Part shown: positions 38,901-52,800 of the stretch, piece after piece | Position numbering within the stretch: position 1 is the stretch's first letter | Layout of the letters: every line of letters starts with the position of its first letter | NCBI GenBank assembly: GCA_030141605.1 | Contig: JAQGDQ010000920.1 | Location: forward strand, 16,441-80,440 | Length of the DNA: 64,000 bases | From: Tubiluchus corallicola | Taxonomy: Eukaryota; Priapulida; Priapulimorpha; Priapulimorphida; Tubiluchidae | Direction of reading: 5' to 3' | Position numbers and translations under genes: made by a program | Notes under the pieces: model-generated | What the model saw: only the letters and a program-made list of their open reading frames with translations | Told to the model about the DNA's origin: nothing | Databases searched by the model: none

Positions 38901-41900
38901 TGTTTATGCAATTCGATATATATATTACGACAATACTCAATTTACCATGGCAGAGTCAATAAATTACAGATGAAATTTACTCACTGTTCAGTTAACGTGA
39001 AGAGACAATTGTTTAATGCTTACTGCACTACTTTTTATTGTATGTCCACTTGGAGACATTTTTATTCTTACAATCTTAGCAAACTCAAGGTTGCATATAA
39101 TGTATCAACACGGAAGCTGTTTAATTTTTGATATGATAGGAGCGCCAGATATATTTCTACTAGACTTAATATTATTTATTTTGATGTGATTCACAGAAAA
39201 TGTACATACAGTTTACACGTCAGGCTGAATAAGAGTGAAAATTTTATATGCAAGAACATTTTAAACAGTGATGTAAACTTTACTTCTGTAATTAGACGAT
39301 ATTCGCGTAGTTTGTTATATCGTTAATTGTTATTTGTGTTATTGCTGTGTGTCATGATTTATTGTATTATTTGTATTAATCTGTGATTGTGTATATGAAC
39401 TTTGTAAAGTTTGAAATAAAATATTAAATCTAATGTGTGTGTGCACTAATATACTAGTTTCTTGCAGGAAGCGATATCGGGAGTACAAGTCCTTGTACAA
39501 AAACAAACTCCGCATGCCGAAGGACATTGAGCTATTGATTGATTTACAGCGACTAGAGGATCAGTTAGACATCCCTAACATTCTGATGGCAAGAGAAGAG
39601 GCTAAACTTGAGGTTTGCAAAATCTATTTTCACTTGTTCTTTGTCAGTGTTAAGTTGCAAAAAGTTGTTAATTTACTCTCAAAGGTGATACTTCTTACTA
39701 CATACTACATACAGTAGTAGTAGTAGTGATGGTAGTAATAGGTAGCATTGGCTTGAGTCACATTTTGCTTTGAACTAATTTGAGAGTAGATGGCTCTTGC
39801 TCTTATCTTTAAAAAATTAATAAAAGTCAATATAACTAACTTATGGCAATTGTGGTTTCATACAGATAATGGTAACAGTTTTTCTGTTTAGATTGCTAAA
39901 ACTTCACCTTCCACGGTAAGAAGGATACATCCAAAACCTGAGTCAAGTTGGTGGTTTAGTAATCCTCCTGCCGTGGAGGACGAGGAACTTTACGTGCCTT
40001 TAGAAGCCGAAACCAAGTGTGAGTTCTTTTCGCTTTTGATTTTTGAAATCTGCACTCTGCTAAGCATCATACATACTCATTATTATATGCTAACTTAAAT
40101 GTAAGTTTGTAAATGCTTGTAGCAAAATTGTTTTGCAAAACTATTAGATGGTCTCTTTGCAAGTGGTAGACTTCTCCGTTTTTCAGCCGCTTTATTCAAA
40201 GTTGTTATCCAACTATTTTCATTTTGTTGTTCTAAGAACTGTTACACTCGTGTGAAGATCATGAGAAGTATTTAGCGTTCTTTTATGTAGATCCTTTGAA
40301 AAAAGCAGATACGTTAAATTACAGCTCACAATGCAAAATTTGGATAGTAGAATCACGGTTTGTTGTAAGACATTGTCAAAATAAGTTAAATGATTTTCAA
40401 CCATCAGAATTTATACTATGCCCTGTACAATAATGCAGCTAAAGTCTTGGACACCTGCATATGGTGCTCATCTCACTTGAAAAGCTTTGAAGTGATTATT
40501 TTGTTTATTGTTTTATTTGTTTCACATCAACACAAATACACTATTAATACGTTAAAAGGAACAAAAAATTATCAATAATTCGATGAATAACAAACAGTAA
40601 GATACATAGTAGGAAGTAAATTTTGGAAAAAATGATTTAAACTGTCTTCAGACGTAAACAAAGATAGTAATATCTCTACTTCCTTTAATACTGGTGACTA
40701 AACAACGTTATGTACAGCATCATTACAAGTATACTAACTTGACTCTCAAAACACTGTGGGGTTGAAAGATAAACAAGAGAATTATCGCTGTTGTATGTTG
40801 CTTAGTAAATTTGTATACAGTTTACTTTGAGCACGTAACTAGTGTAGATATGCCATAGTTCAGGTTTGCTATATATATACAAATGTAAATGTGTTGCGGG
40901 ATTAAATGTCATGTTTCATATTTTGGATGTGAATTATGAATAAAGTTTTGCTTAGGAGTTTCGAAGTTGTTTCACTGCACTTTCGTCATAGTTTTGCAAC
41001 AGTACAGCCATTGTGAATTCTACAAGATACAAACGAAGTTAATGATTGTTTATTTTGTTAAGACATTTTAACGTTTGTAATGCTTTTAATGAATCATACT
41101 GTGCATATAGGAAAATATTTGGAATCTTCGCAGACTGTTAATCGCAACCCATCAAGGTTGCAACGAAATGTGATTTTATACATTTATATTCACTGTTTTT
41201 CATTGTAGAGAATATGATTTGGTATAAATTTATAATTACCTTTATTATGTATAGCACTGTGGTCCAAACTTTCACCCGAGGAGAAAGATCAGTTAAACAA
41301 AGCTATCGGTTATACAGAGGGGGACCGAACAAGCAGCAAGCCGGCTCAGGTATATCACTAAATTTGTTTTAAATTTACATCCATATATATATATATTGTA
41401 CTACAGGGCTGTGATGAAATGAAATGTAATGCTGGCAGGGGAATACAGTAGACTTCTCAGGTGTGCATGTGAACGTGGCTTTATCTAGCACAGACTCGTA
41501 TTTGGCTTTGTGTTAGTAAAAGCCACTAGTCACGTGCACACCTGAGCTTATAAAAAGGGAATGCCTGCTGTTGACCGTTGTCAGTGGTCATGTCTTTCGT
41601 AGTATGTGCAGCTCTGTTCACATTTTTCAAGCTTTTCTCGCAAACTCTGTAGGTAAGCTGGTCGTTCCTTATTTAAAGTGTAGCATTCGATAATAAATTG
41701 TCATTTCGGCTGACTCTATTATTCAATGTTTGTTTATGGGTGAGGCGTTGAATGACACAATTAAGACATGCCGCACGGTGTGGGCCGCGGTGCCATCCAT
41801 TCTGCCTCTGTTAAAAGTGGATGGCAGTCCAATATACACACACACATATATATATATATAGTAGAATCATATGTATATATATATACTCTGAACTAACGTA

Positions 41901-43847
41901 ATAAAGGGAAAGAAAGTTGTTGATATTATTTTAAACTTTTGCTTTCCATTTCTTAAATTTGTTTATGTCAGTTGATGTGGGTTTATGTGATCATAAATTA
42001 AACATGCAGTAAACTATGTATAACTTGAACACCTGAGGACTGCCGGAAAATTTGTGTGAGTTATGCGAGGGTACGAGAGAACACAATGTTCGTAAGAAAA
42101 CAAGATTGAGTCGCTCATCAACATCAGACAAATACATCATGGCATGTGAAAATGACAAACTGAGCCTTTAATCAAATATCAAACAGTTTTTATGAATAAT
42201 CAAAAATAAAATGACTGGTCCACCTCTATTGTAGTTTGAGTAGCGTGGTTATATTGTGATCTAGTTATTAATGTGATGTTTGTTAAACCATGTTGTCCTG
42301 CTAAGGCAATACAAGAAATCTTATTATTTTTGCTGAAATTAGCAGTTAAAATTGTAATGTGGTGCACCCTTTCGCGTAGGATTTCTTGCTTGGGAGGTTA
42401 TTCGAGATAGGGGGTGTAATTTCAGTTAGATTCTTAGAAATTGTACCGGGAATTCGGTTTGAGTTAAGCAATAATTCGAGTTAGAGATTTCGAATTACGC
42501 GATGTTTGGTAAAGAGAAAAATGAAAGGAAAAATCCGTTCCAGCTGGAGACACGCGAGAATTCGAGTTATAACTGGTCAAGTTATACGTAGTCTACTGTA
42601 TTTTAAAGACTACAGTCTAGCCTCGTTATCTCGCCCCTCGTTATGCCGCCAAACTCGTCTCTCGCCATAGAAAGTACCAGGACGGATTTCCTGCTTTGAT
42701 ATTTACCTCGTTAAGTCGCCACCCTTGCTTCTCGCCCTCGCCACGTCATGCTAGGATGAGTGCTTATGTAAACCATATTCGATGTCTCTGAAGCGAAAAC
42801 TGTCTTAATCCTGAACAAAAAAAAGGAAATTTGTATTTATCATACTAATAATTCTTCAAAGACACAGCAGGAAATTGCTAATGTATTTAGTGCGAAATTT
42901 GGTGACACTGTTAGCCGGAGAAGTGTAGGAGATATAATAGCGAGTAAAGGAAAATGGATGCAAAGTTCATGGTCACAGTGGCTCAACGAAATTGCGACGT
43001 GGACAGCATTCCAATCTGGACATGGCACTTCAGCTATGGTTCACGACTGCACGATCGCAAAATGTCGTCATCACTGATGCTGTTTTGCGCGAAAAGGCCA
43101 AGCAATTTGGAAATGAACTGGGCATAACCGACTTCCAGTACTCTAATGGATGTTAATGAACTATTATGTATATACATATAGACTAACTTCCTTATATTCA
43201 CATTATCTGGCCAAAAATTTGCCCTAGACGGACAGTGGCAAGATAACGAGACTAGACTGTACTTTAGTTGTGTTAATTTGAATTGACCAAAGTTCTTTCA
43301 TTACAAAATCTCTAAATTTTTTATAACGTAATTCTTATCACGTCACATCGAGCACACCCTTTTGCTAGCTAATGTAACCCAACCACTTATAATCTAATCA
43401 CGCTTTTTACAAGATCTTTATTTTTAATTATTTTATGAATTAATTGACATAATTAATTAATTATGTTACAGTATATAGAACATAAGGTGAACCTGACGGT
43501 AGCAAACTGTACGGTGTCGCTGTCAAACTTTGAAAGAGATATATTGGTACTGTCTTGGTGTAATCTACTGCTTAGCTTGGAGAACAGAGCACCTGTGAAT
43601 GCTTTTAGGTATTAAATGTCATGGCTTCTGTGTTTCATATTTTGGTTGTGAATTATGAATAAAGTTTTGCTTAGGACTTTCGAAGTTGTTTCACCGCTCT
43701 TTCGTCATAGTTTTGCAACAGTACGGCCATTGTGAATTCTACAAGATAAAAACGAAGTTAATGATTGTTTATTTTGTTAAGACATTTTAACTTTTGTATT
43801 GGTTTTAATGAATCATACTGTGCATATAGGAATATACTTGGAAATTA

Positions 43848-43879
<32 letters not shown>

Positions 43880-46800
43880 TTTATTTAAAGTCGGCTTTTG
43901 GGTATAATAATAATAATAATAATAATAATTATTATTATTATTATTATTCTTATTATTATTATTATTTATAGATTATTTATTATTCTGTTATCAGTAATAA
44001 CCTTCTCTATATTTTGTAGAATTTCTGCTCGTACAGAAAGTTTTCTGATAGAAGGAGCGTCTATAGAACATGGTTTAGTTCCAATACTAACAGCTGATAA
44101 TACTGTTGGCACAAAAGGTGAGGATTCTTTGCATTTCTGAATAGCTGTGTCTAGTTTTCATGGAAATCACCACTCTGCTACACATAGCTAAGGAATAGTA
44201 AATGAAAGTCATTCACTTTAAGGTCACTTTTGCACTTTCAATTTTTTTTAAAGAATTTTTATTCATTGTATGTTGTAGTTTATGAAAAACGATCAACCTA
44301 TGGACTGCTTCGTTGATGTCTAATTTTTTCTTATTTAGCCTGACTATTCTTGATTTAATTATGCATTGTTTTTACACACAAAATCATTAGTCTAGTTGTT
44401 TTGTTTAGTTTACACATTCTTGTAGCTGATTAGCTAGTAGTCAAAACCAAGTAAGAAAGTGACGTAACAGTATTTTGCATAAAAACTGTTGTCTGGTTAA
44501 ATAAACAAATTGACTAATCTTCGTTACACAGCTAGTGATGAAATATATTATTATTATAATTATATAATAATTATAATTATAATTATATAATTATTGTAAT
44601 TATTATAATTATTCTTGCAGTGAAGAACATAGGCAACGAGTAAACTATTTCCATATAAGGACTTGGTGTAAAAGCAGTAATGAACTGACAATGGAGACAA
44701 GAGATTTTCATTTTTATTTGTTTTTAAAATGAATAAAGGACATTGGACTTACAATGTTTCTGTTTTATTTCTTGGATTTAGATTTATTTATTCATCCATT
44801 TAGCACCGCCAAAAAGAAAAGTTATAAAATTACTAATTAACAATGCATTGCAGTGCTATGAACGCAGCAGAAAAAATTAACTTATGAGCTACGCTCAACA
44901 TGGCTAAGACTAAATTAATGAAATAAACAACAACTGAAAAAATACGTTAAATAGATCGAAGCAAACAGAAGCAAGAAAATGATAATGACGATGTTGATGA
45001 TGATGATGATGATGACAACGATGATAACGATGGTGATATTAATGCTGATGACAATGGTGATGGTGATGACAATGATAATGAATTAACTGTTACGTTTACA
45101 AAAAGAAAAGCCATCTTAGATTTCATCCTCGGATTAAGCAACCTTAGACGTTCTGGCAATTTAATTAGTATAATTTTTCCTAATCATTTAATTAAAAAAT
45201 TACTAAATTTAATAACTGGTTTTTTATCAAAAAATTTTTATATTCATTTTTCAGTTTTCAGTTAAGTATGTAAGAAGAGCTATATTGTCATTAATTTTTC
45301 GTTTTCGCTTCAGGTTCTAGAGCGCCCCATGTGTTCTCGTTAGACTTTGAAGTGAAGCCGTTACACATACAAGCCGATTTTGCTGTGACTCTTTTGCTAG
45401 AACCTGTGGAAGTTGTGTACCATGAGGTAATAATAATTTTATTATGTGTGTGTGTGTGTGGCAGCCTCTCTGCAGTAGGCGAAAATTTCTTTCACTTTGC
45501 TTTAATATGTAGCAGAAAATATATGTTCTTGTTTAAGTGCTGCCACCTGTTTCACCTGGTTAGGTAGGTGAGTTGGCTTGAGCAGCAGTAGTCAGACGTG
45601 CTGCCACCTGTATCACCTGGTTAGGTAGGTGAGTTGGCTTGAGCAGCAGTAGTCAGACGTGCTGCCACCTGTATCACCTGGTTGGGTAGGTGAGTTGGCT
45701 TGAGCAGCAGTAGTCAGACGTGCTGCCACCTGTATCACCTGGTTGGGTAGGTGAGTTGGCTTGAGCAGCAGTAGTCAGACGTGCTGCCACCTGTTTCACC
45801 TGGTCGGTAGGTGAGTTGGCTTGAGCAGCAGTAGTCAGACGTGCTGCCACCTGTTTCACCTGGTTGGGTAGGTGAGTTGGCTTGAGCAGCAGTAGTCAGA
45901 CGTGCTGCCACCTGTTTCACCTGGTCGGTAGGTGAGTTGGCTTGAGCAGCAGTAGTCAGACGTGCTGCCACCTGTATCACCTGGTTGGGTAGGTGAGTTG
46001 GCTTGAGCAGCAGTAGTCAGACGTGCTGCCACCTGTTTCACCTGGTTGGGTAGGTGAGTTGGCTTGAGCAGCAGTAGTCAGACGTGCTGCCACCTGTTTC
46101 ACCTGGTTGGGTAGGTGAGTTGGCTTGAGCAGCAGTAGTCAGACGTGCTGCCACCTGTTTCACCTGGTCGGTAGGTGAGTTGGCTTGAGCAGCAGTAGTC
46201 AGACGTGCTGCCACCTGTATCACCTGGTTGGGTAGGTGAGTTGGCTTGAGCAGCAGTAGTCAGACGTGCTGCCACCTGTTTCACCTGGTTGGGTAGGTGA
46301 GTTGGCTTGAGCAGCAGTAGTCAGACGTGCTGCCACCTGTTTCACCTGGTTGGGTAGGTGAGTTGGCTTGAGCAGCAGTAGTCAGACGTGCTGCCACCTG
46401 TTTCACCTGGTTGGGTAGGTGAGTTGGCTTGAGCAGCAGTAGTCAGACGTGCTGCCACCTGTTTCACCTGGTTAGGTAGGTGAGTTGGCTTGAGCAGCAG
46501 TAGTCAGACTGCCATGATTTATGCTGATACATTCCAGAATTGCTAATATTTTTGTTTTCAAGATTTGAGTCTTACGTTTTTCTTGAATCTACTTCATTAC
46601 CTTAATGTTTTCATAGCTGCAACAATGTTAAGTGTTGATAATTGCTTTGAATTATACGAATAATTACTTTGTTAAACATGCGCTAACATAATATATTATT
46701 TGGATGAATCGGTTAGAAGAAATCAAAATTTATTTGTGAACTCTCAGTTTTGTAATTTTATTTTATTAACAGAAATAAAGACTTCTGTGAATACCATCAA

Positions 46801-49800
46801 GATTTTATGGAGTTTTGCTATTCACTGCAACAGTGTGTGACTCATACATTGTATTGTAAGAATGTAATATTGTGTGCCTGCTTATCCACCAAGTGTGGAA
46901 TTGGTTATTGTGGAATTGAAAAGGATTAATTAATATGGTATCCGATATAACGTGACCTAAGACGGAGCAATTGAGCAAATTATGAAGATAAAAATGACAT
47001 AAAATAGATCAATTAGTAAAGGAAAGCTGTGTTAAATATGATTTTGATTAAATTGGTGATTAAATTATTAAATTAATAATTCAAGATTAAATGCTTGATG
47101 ATGCAAGATTAAACTATCGTCGTGGATAGAAGCCCAGTTAGATGTGGCTTCACATGATCAGCTGATGTTCGACCGGCTGATTCAGAAGTAAAAATTGATG
47201 ATGTAATCTTTATGCGCAGAAGCTCACGGGGCATTACGTAGTTAGACAAATGTGTTTTGAGGCTCGCACCTCGGGGGAGATTAGGAACTGACTTGAAGAC
47301 GGAGGGTTGGAATTACTATCCTCTTATATTTACCGTGTCGTGTTTGATATTTAATAAATGTGTAGTTTATTAAATAAAGTCTTGATAGTTTGCCATGCCC
47401 ATTGTGGCTACCTCACACGCAACGCAATAAACAACAATAATCAGCAAGCAGCATTAACCACAAGAATAAATAAACTTCAACCAAATTATTTTACTCAACT
47501 GGGTGACTGAAACAAGGTGACCAGGATTAAAAACAAGATACCCAGGGTGACAACAAACTAAAAATATTGGTTTTACCGAGTTTTCGCCTTCAAATTGTTG
47601 CATTTTATCTCAAATTCTGTATTTTTCTTTACTCGTTAGCACGCCGTGTCTGAAGTTATAGGCTTCTTCCAAATACCTAATCTACGCTTGTCTGACGTTA
47701 AAGCTGTAGCTGCAAGCTACGTGGAACAGGCAGCAACTTATACAAAAGCTGGTTTATTGCACGCTATACAATCACACAAGGTACAGTACTTGTAGTACAT
47801 TTTTATAATTCATTTATTTCGGTAGGTCTATCGATGTTAAGTTTATATATCTATTTATCTGGTGTTCTACATTGTTCTCATTCTTACCTATGTAATTTCT
47901 TCCAACTGTTGTTGTTACTTTACTGTAGACATGCTTCATCATACTTGTCATCACATGCTGATTGTTAATGTGTTGGAGGGCAACAGAAAAGTACAGTCTA
48001 AACTTGTAGTACAAGCAGGTCCTATTTCAGCCTAGGCGAGGCCCGGGGAAGTGGGGCGTGTGAGGCCCCATCGGGGGGCGAGCGCTACCATGGTTGGCGC
48101 CCAGAAAATTTTTGAACTGCTAGAATGCCAGAGAAGCATTTTCGAAGAGAAAATATGGAGTTATACAGTTGTTAAAGGAAAAAACAATTGAAAGAAAAAC
48201 TGATTTATTCTCAAGACCAGTCCTTAATACTTGTCAATACTGGCAAACGGCGTGCGTGCGGCAAGAGAGAAAGAGGGGGAGAGAGGAGGCAGTATGTTCG
48301 CATAAAACAAAAAAATATTACCTTGCCGCGAGGCCCCCCTGGAGGGCGAGGCCCCGGGGAAGTATCCCCACTTCCCCCCTTGAAATAGGCCCTGAGTACA
48401 AGCAGCAAAAATGGGATGAATCTAATCTAGGATGTATATATCTAATCTAGGATGTATCGGTAGTTAGTGTTATATTGGTAGATGTAGTAGTGCTTTTTGG
48501 TCTTAAGTAAGTCTAGGTTACTATAGGACCTCATAGATTACAAAGCTGAGGTAGTCATTAATGAGGGCAAATGTACTTGTTATAACAAGATCAATTTTGG
48601 TGTCGCTGCAATTTATTTTGCGCTATGTTAATCTTATTTTGGTCAATAATCGGGCTTTCCTTGTATTTGCAAATAAGCAAGCATCTTGGCCAAGGTACTA
48701 CGTTGTTAGATGTTCATAAGCCACAGCAAAAATTTGTTTTATGCCTGTTGCCAATTAATCACTGTACATTCTAACTATGTTCTCATTATTTTCTACTTGC
48801 TAAATGTAAACTAGAGTAAGTACATTTAACAGAATCGCATAAACATCGGCATATCTTATAAGTTCATTGATAAAAGACCACACGGTTGGGTACCGAGCAG
48901 TTACCATGGACTGTATTTTTCCAATGAACGGTACTAATATTGTCAACTTGCTGTCAGTATTGTCAAGTTTGGTCGCAAACTAACTAATGTGTGATGTTTT
49001 TTTTACAGACTGTTAACCTGTTAGTTGACATCAAGTCTCCATACTTAGTTGTACCAGAATATGGCACTTTGCAACAGTAAGTCGTTTTTCTCTTTTATGA
49101 TGACACGGTTTTTTAAATCTTTTTTGTTTGATGGTAGCAGTGCAAAAAATGACATTTAATGATTCCTTTTTATCACCACATGTTTGCTAAGTACAGGTTT
49201 GCTGACTTTATTAGAACTATGGTCGTAGTGCACTATAATATGTTTGCTTGCATAGCAATATCGTCCATAAATTGGCAATTAAGCTTTTATAGTTATTCAC
49301 ATATCCTGAATCTCCATTTCATGAGGATCAGTTTGATACCAAGTTCATCACTGTATGTTATTTCTAAGCTGTGAAAATCCACATTGAAGTTGAGGTGCAG
49401 GCTGCACACTGAAAAACATAATCTTAAGAAAAATGCTGTTAGAGTTTGCCATTGTTTTTTGTTGCGTTTCTGCAAACACTTAGCAACCGTACGAAAGTGT
49501 GGTTGCTATGGACTTTACAAGAGCACATTGGAGTTATGGTTAAATCCAGTAGATGGCTCTTCCTGACCAAGATCTGGTCTTGTCAACCGAAAAAACCCAA
49601 ATCAAAATGGCTGCTTCCACGAGCTACAATCGGAATTACATGATACAAGTTTTTTTTATAATTGCAGTACTAGTTTCTAGACAGAAAAGTGGCTAAGGAG
49701 TTATAAAATTAGATTTTTAGTAGTTTTGAACATTTTCCTGATAATTTGATGCTAGACTATAAAAGTACGATATATTTAGCATTTGTTTTCATAAAAAGCA

Positions 49801-52800
49801 AAAAATTAACATTAGACCAAAATTTTGTTGCATTCTACTTTGAAGCATCGTAACATAGTTTTAACTATACCAACTAATGGATGGCTTTGGTTTGCAAGCA
49901 CATATTTAACAATTTTCAGGGGTGGATCAGTAATAGTTGTTGACTTCGGCAGACTTCGTGTTGACAGCCAGCTACAGCCAAAAGATTCATCATTGGAGGT
50001 ATGTGTAATTAGCTTTATTATAACCAATTTACTTTCTCAAAATATACAGATTTGCCTTAGAACTTTCATTGCACATTTGCTTGAGAGGGTAATTGTAGCT
50101 GTGGCATCGTTAACTTCAGGCTCCCAGTTAATCATTAGGTTTCTCCTTTTCCTCTTCTTTCTACTTCTTCATCACCAGGGAATAAAGATTGCAGTTTCTT
50201 CAATAGCATTTGTGATTAGCATAGTAAGTAATGAGCTTTATGGAATTCTTGATGAATGTGCAGCACATTATGCGAACACGCAGTACGTCAGTTTAAGTAG
50301 GAGAATTGCTTTTGTGATTAAGTTTAGCTTGAAGGTCATCAGTATATATCAATTTTCTGTGAAATATAAATTCTTATTTTTTAGCATTTTGGCTGCTGAG
50401 ATATTGCTGAGATTAATGTCACCAGGTTGTTCTGCATATTGTTCTTGTCACACAAATTGACTCATCTCATGCAGTCGCAATATATGGCCTCCAATCAATT
50501 ATAATGCTATTTTAATGTACCTCTGTGTAAATTAAACATATACTGTGGTCGTTTCTTCTCCTCTTTTCCTTCTTCCTATCCCTAATCTTACTATTTTCTT
50601 TCCATTCCGTCAAGTCTACTAACCCTAACCATTCTTTCATTCACTCATCCTCCCCTTCCTTCCTTCTTCCTATCCCTAATCTTACTATTTTTTTCCATTC
50701 CATCATGTCCACTAACCCTAACCATTCTTTCATTCACTCATCCTCCCCTTCCTTCTTTCTTCTTATCCGTAATCTTACTATTTTTCTCCATTCCGTCATT
50801 TCTACTAACCCTAACCATTCTTTCATTCACTCATTTGCGCCACCCTAACAAGTCAAGCTTTCAAGGTGTCATACATTAACTCTTTTATTTGGTTAATTTG
50901 ACTTCATCAACGTTTTTTTACCTATACTGTTTCATTTTGTTTCAATAATATTGTATGTTGATGTATTGCATATGTATTGCTGGAGTGAAATAAATTGATT
51001 GATTGATTAATTAATTGATGATTGATTGATAGATAGATTGATTGATTGATTGAGATAGATTGATAGATTGATTGACTCATCATCAGTGCACAGGAATTCA
51101 TGGCGTTTACACTTCTTTAGAATTTAATGTCGTGTTAAAGATAATTAAGGCAGGTACTTTACACCTGCATGTTGATTGGCTTGCTGTGGTTTACAGGATG
51201 CCACGATGACTGAGGTTGAGGAAAGAATGTATGATAAACTGAGCGTGAGTTTAAGAGGTCTTCAGGTTCTGTTTGCTGATCCTGGTAAGTTGACACCATT
51301 TCCAATTAATCAGTAATTTGTCCAATTAGTAGTTTCAGTTGCATATATTTTAATAACTTTTTTTTAATAAATGATAAATATTTTTCATTTCCAGTCATAA
51401 TTAGGTAATTAAGATATTTAAGATTGTAACTGATATCAGTATGATTACATAAATACCTCATGTACAGAAAAAGTGGAAATTTCTGCGACTTGACACTTTG
51501 CACAAATTGTCATTATACTAGACCACATTACTCAGTAACTCTATTAGACACTTTGCACAAATTGTCATTATACTAGACCACATTACTCAGTAACTCTATT
51601 AGACACTTTGCACAAACTGTCATGATGCTAGACCACATTACTCAGCAACTCTATTAGACACTTTGCACAAACTGTCATGATGCTAGACCACATTACTCAG
51701 TGACTCTATTAGACACTTTGCACAAACTGTCATGATGCTAGACCACATTACTCAGTGACTCTATTAGACACTTTGCACAAACTGTCATGATGCTAGACCA
51801 CATTACTCAGCGACTCTATTAGACACTTTGCACAAACTGTCATGATGCTAGACCACATTACTCAGTAACTCTATTAGACACTTTGCACAAACTGTCATGA
51901 TACTAGACCACATTACTCAGCGACTCTATTAGACACTAGCTCTGTCAGATGCTAAATGCTCATTATAAACAGTTTGCAAAACTGCCTTAATTGAAAACAC
52001 CATTGTTTGGGCTTTTAAAAACCAAATAGACATTCGAAGTTTTGATTAATTAATTTTGCTCTTTCTTGTCTTTTGTTCCCAAAAACATGACATTCCATCT
52101 AAACAATAAAACGTGTATGTCAAAAAACTACCAATAACCAAAAGATCAATAATTATACATAATTTAGCAGTTTTTACACTATAGCATTGCAGTAACTTTT
52201 GACTAATTTGTAATTTAACTAAATAACTAATTTTAAAAGTAATAAAATCATGAGCTTTCAAAACACACAACACGACAATATTTTAATGCCTTATAAATTG
52301 CCTTGTGTTCGCAAAATTCAGTCCACTCAACCAGATCAGGCCTGATCATGTGATCTGGCCTAAAATTGCCACAAGGTGGCCTGAGCAGACAACAAGAGAA
52401 GGCTGCTAAGTATGCTAAATTTCCATCACAATCATATTGTAGTGAATTTTACATTATGTGACTGAACTAACAGGACTAATGCAAAATTTATGATTTTTGC
52501 CTCAATGTTTTTTCTACTTTAGGTGCTGATTGGCATACTGCGCAGCTAGAGCAAGAAACAGAGATGCATATTGTACCTTACATGAATGTGCAAGTCAATT
52601 TATTCAACAGCATACGTCAAGATTATACAACCATGCCAAAGTAAGCTTTTGTCATGATGCTGATTTTACCAAGGCACAAAAAACCCTTACAAGATCAACA
52701 GAATGCAAATTAAGTTATTTGTATTCAAGAACAGCAGTAATAACATCGGCAGCAGACATCTGAGCAGAGAGCTGTAAAATACGTGAATGAATTTTACCTT

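Noticed and set aside
40011-40020. Donor GT at 40017 for exon 10
   Set aside because: It would put exon 11 out of the frame that matches the family; GTGAGT at 40019 fits both consensus and phase.
44950-45250. Acidic Asp/Asn-rich frame as a possible VPS13 exon
   Set aside because: It comes from a GAT-type microsatellite; exons 13 and 14 join in phase and homology without it.
45674-46284. Several 61-81-codon minus-strand frames
   Set aside because: They are read-throughs of the 61-bp repeat, change frame between units, and lie inside a VPS13 intron.
46890-47420. Solo LTR (TGTGGAATTG start, GGGGGAG patch, AATAAA)
   Set aside because: No matching end, no target duplication and no second copy in the window.
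49825-50460. 211-codon + strand frame
   Set aside because: It mixes transposon end, VPS13 exon 17 in a different frame and intron sequence. The hydrophobic C-terminal part has no recognisable domain.
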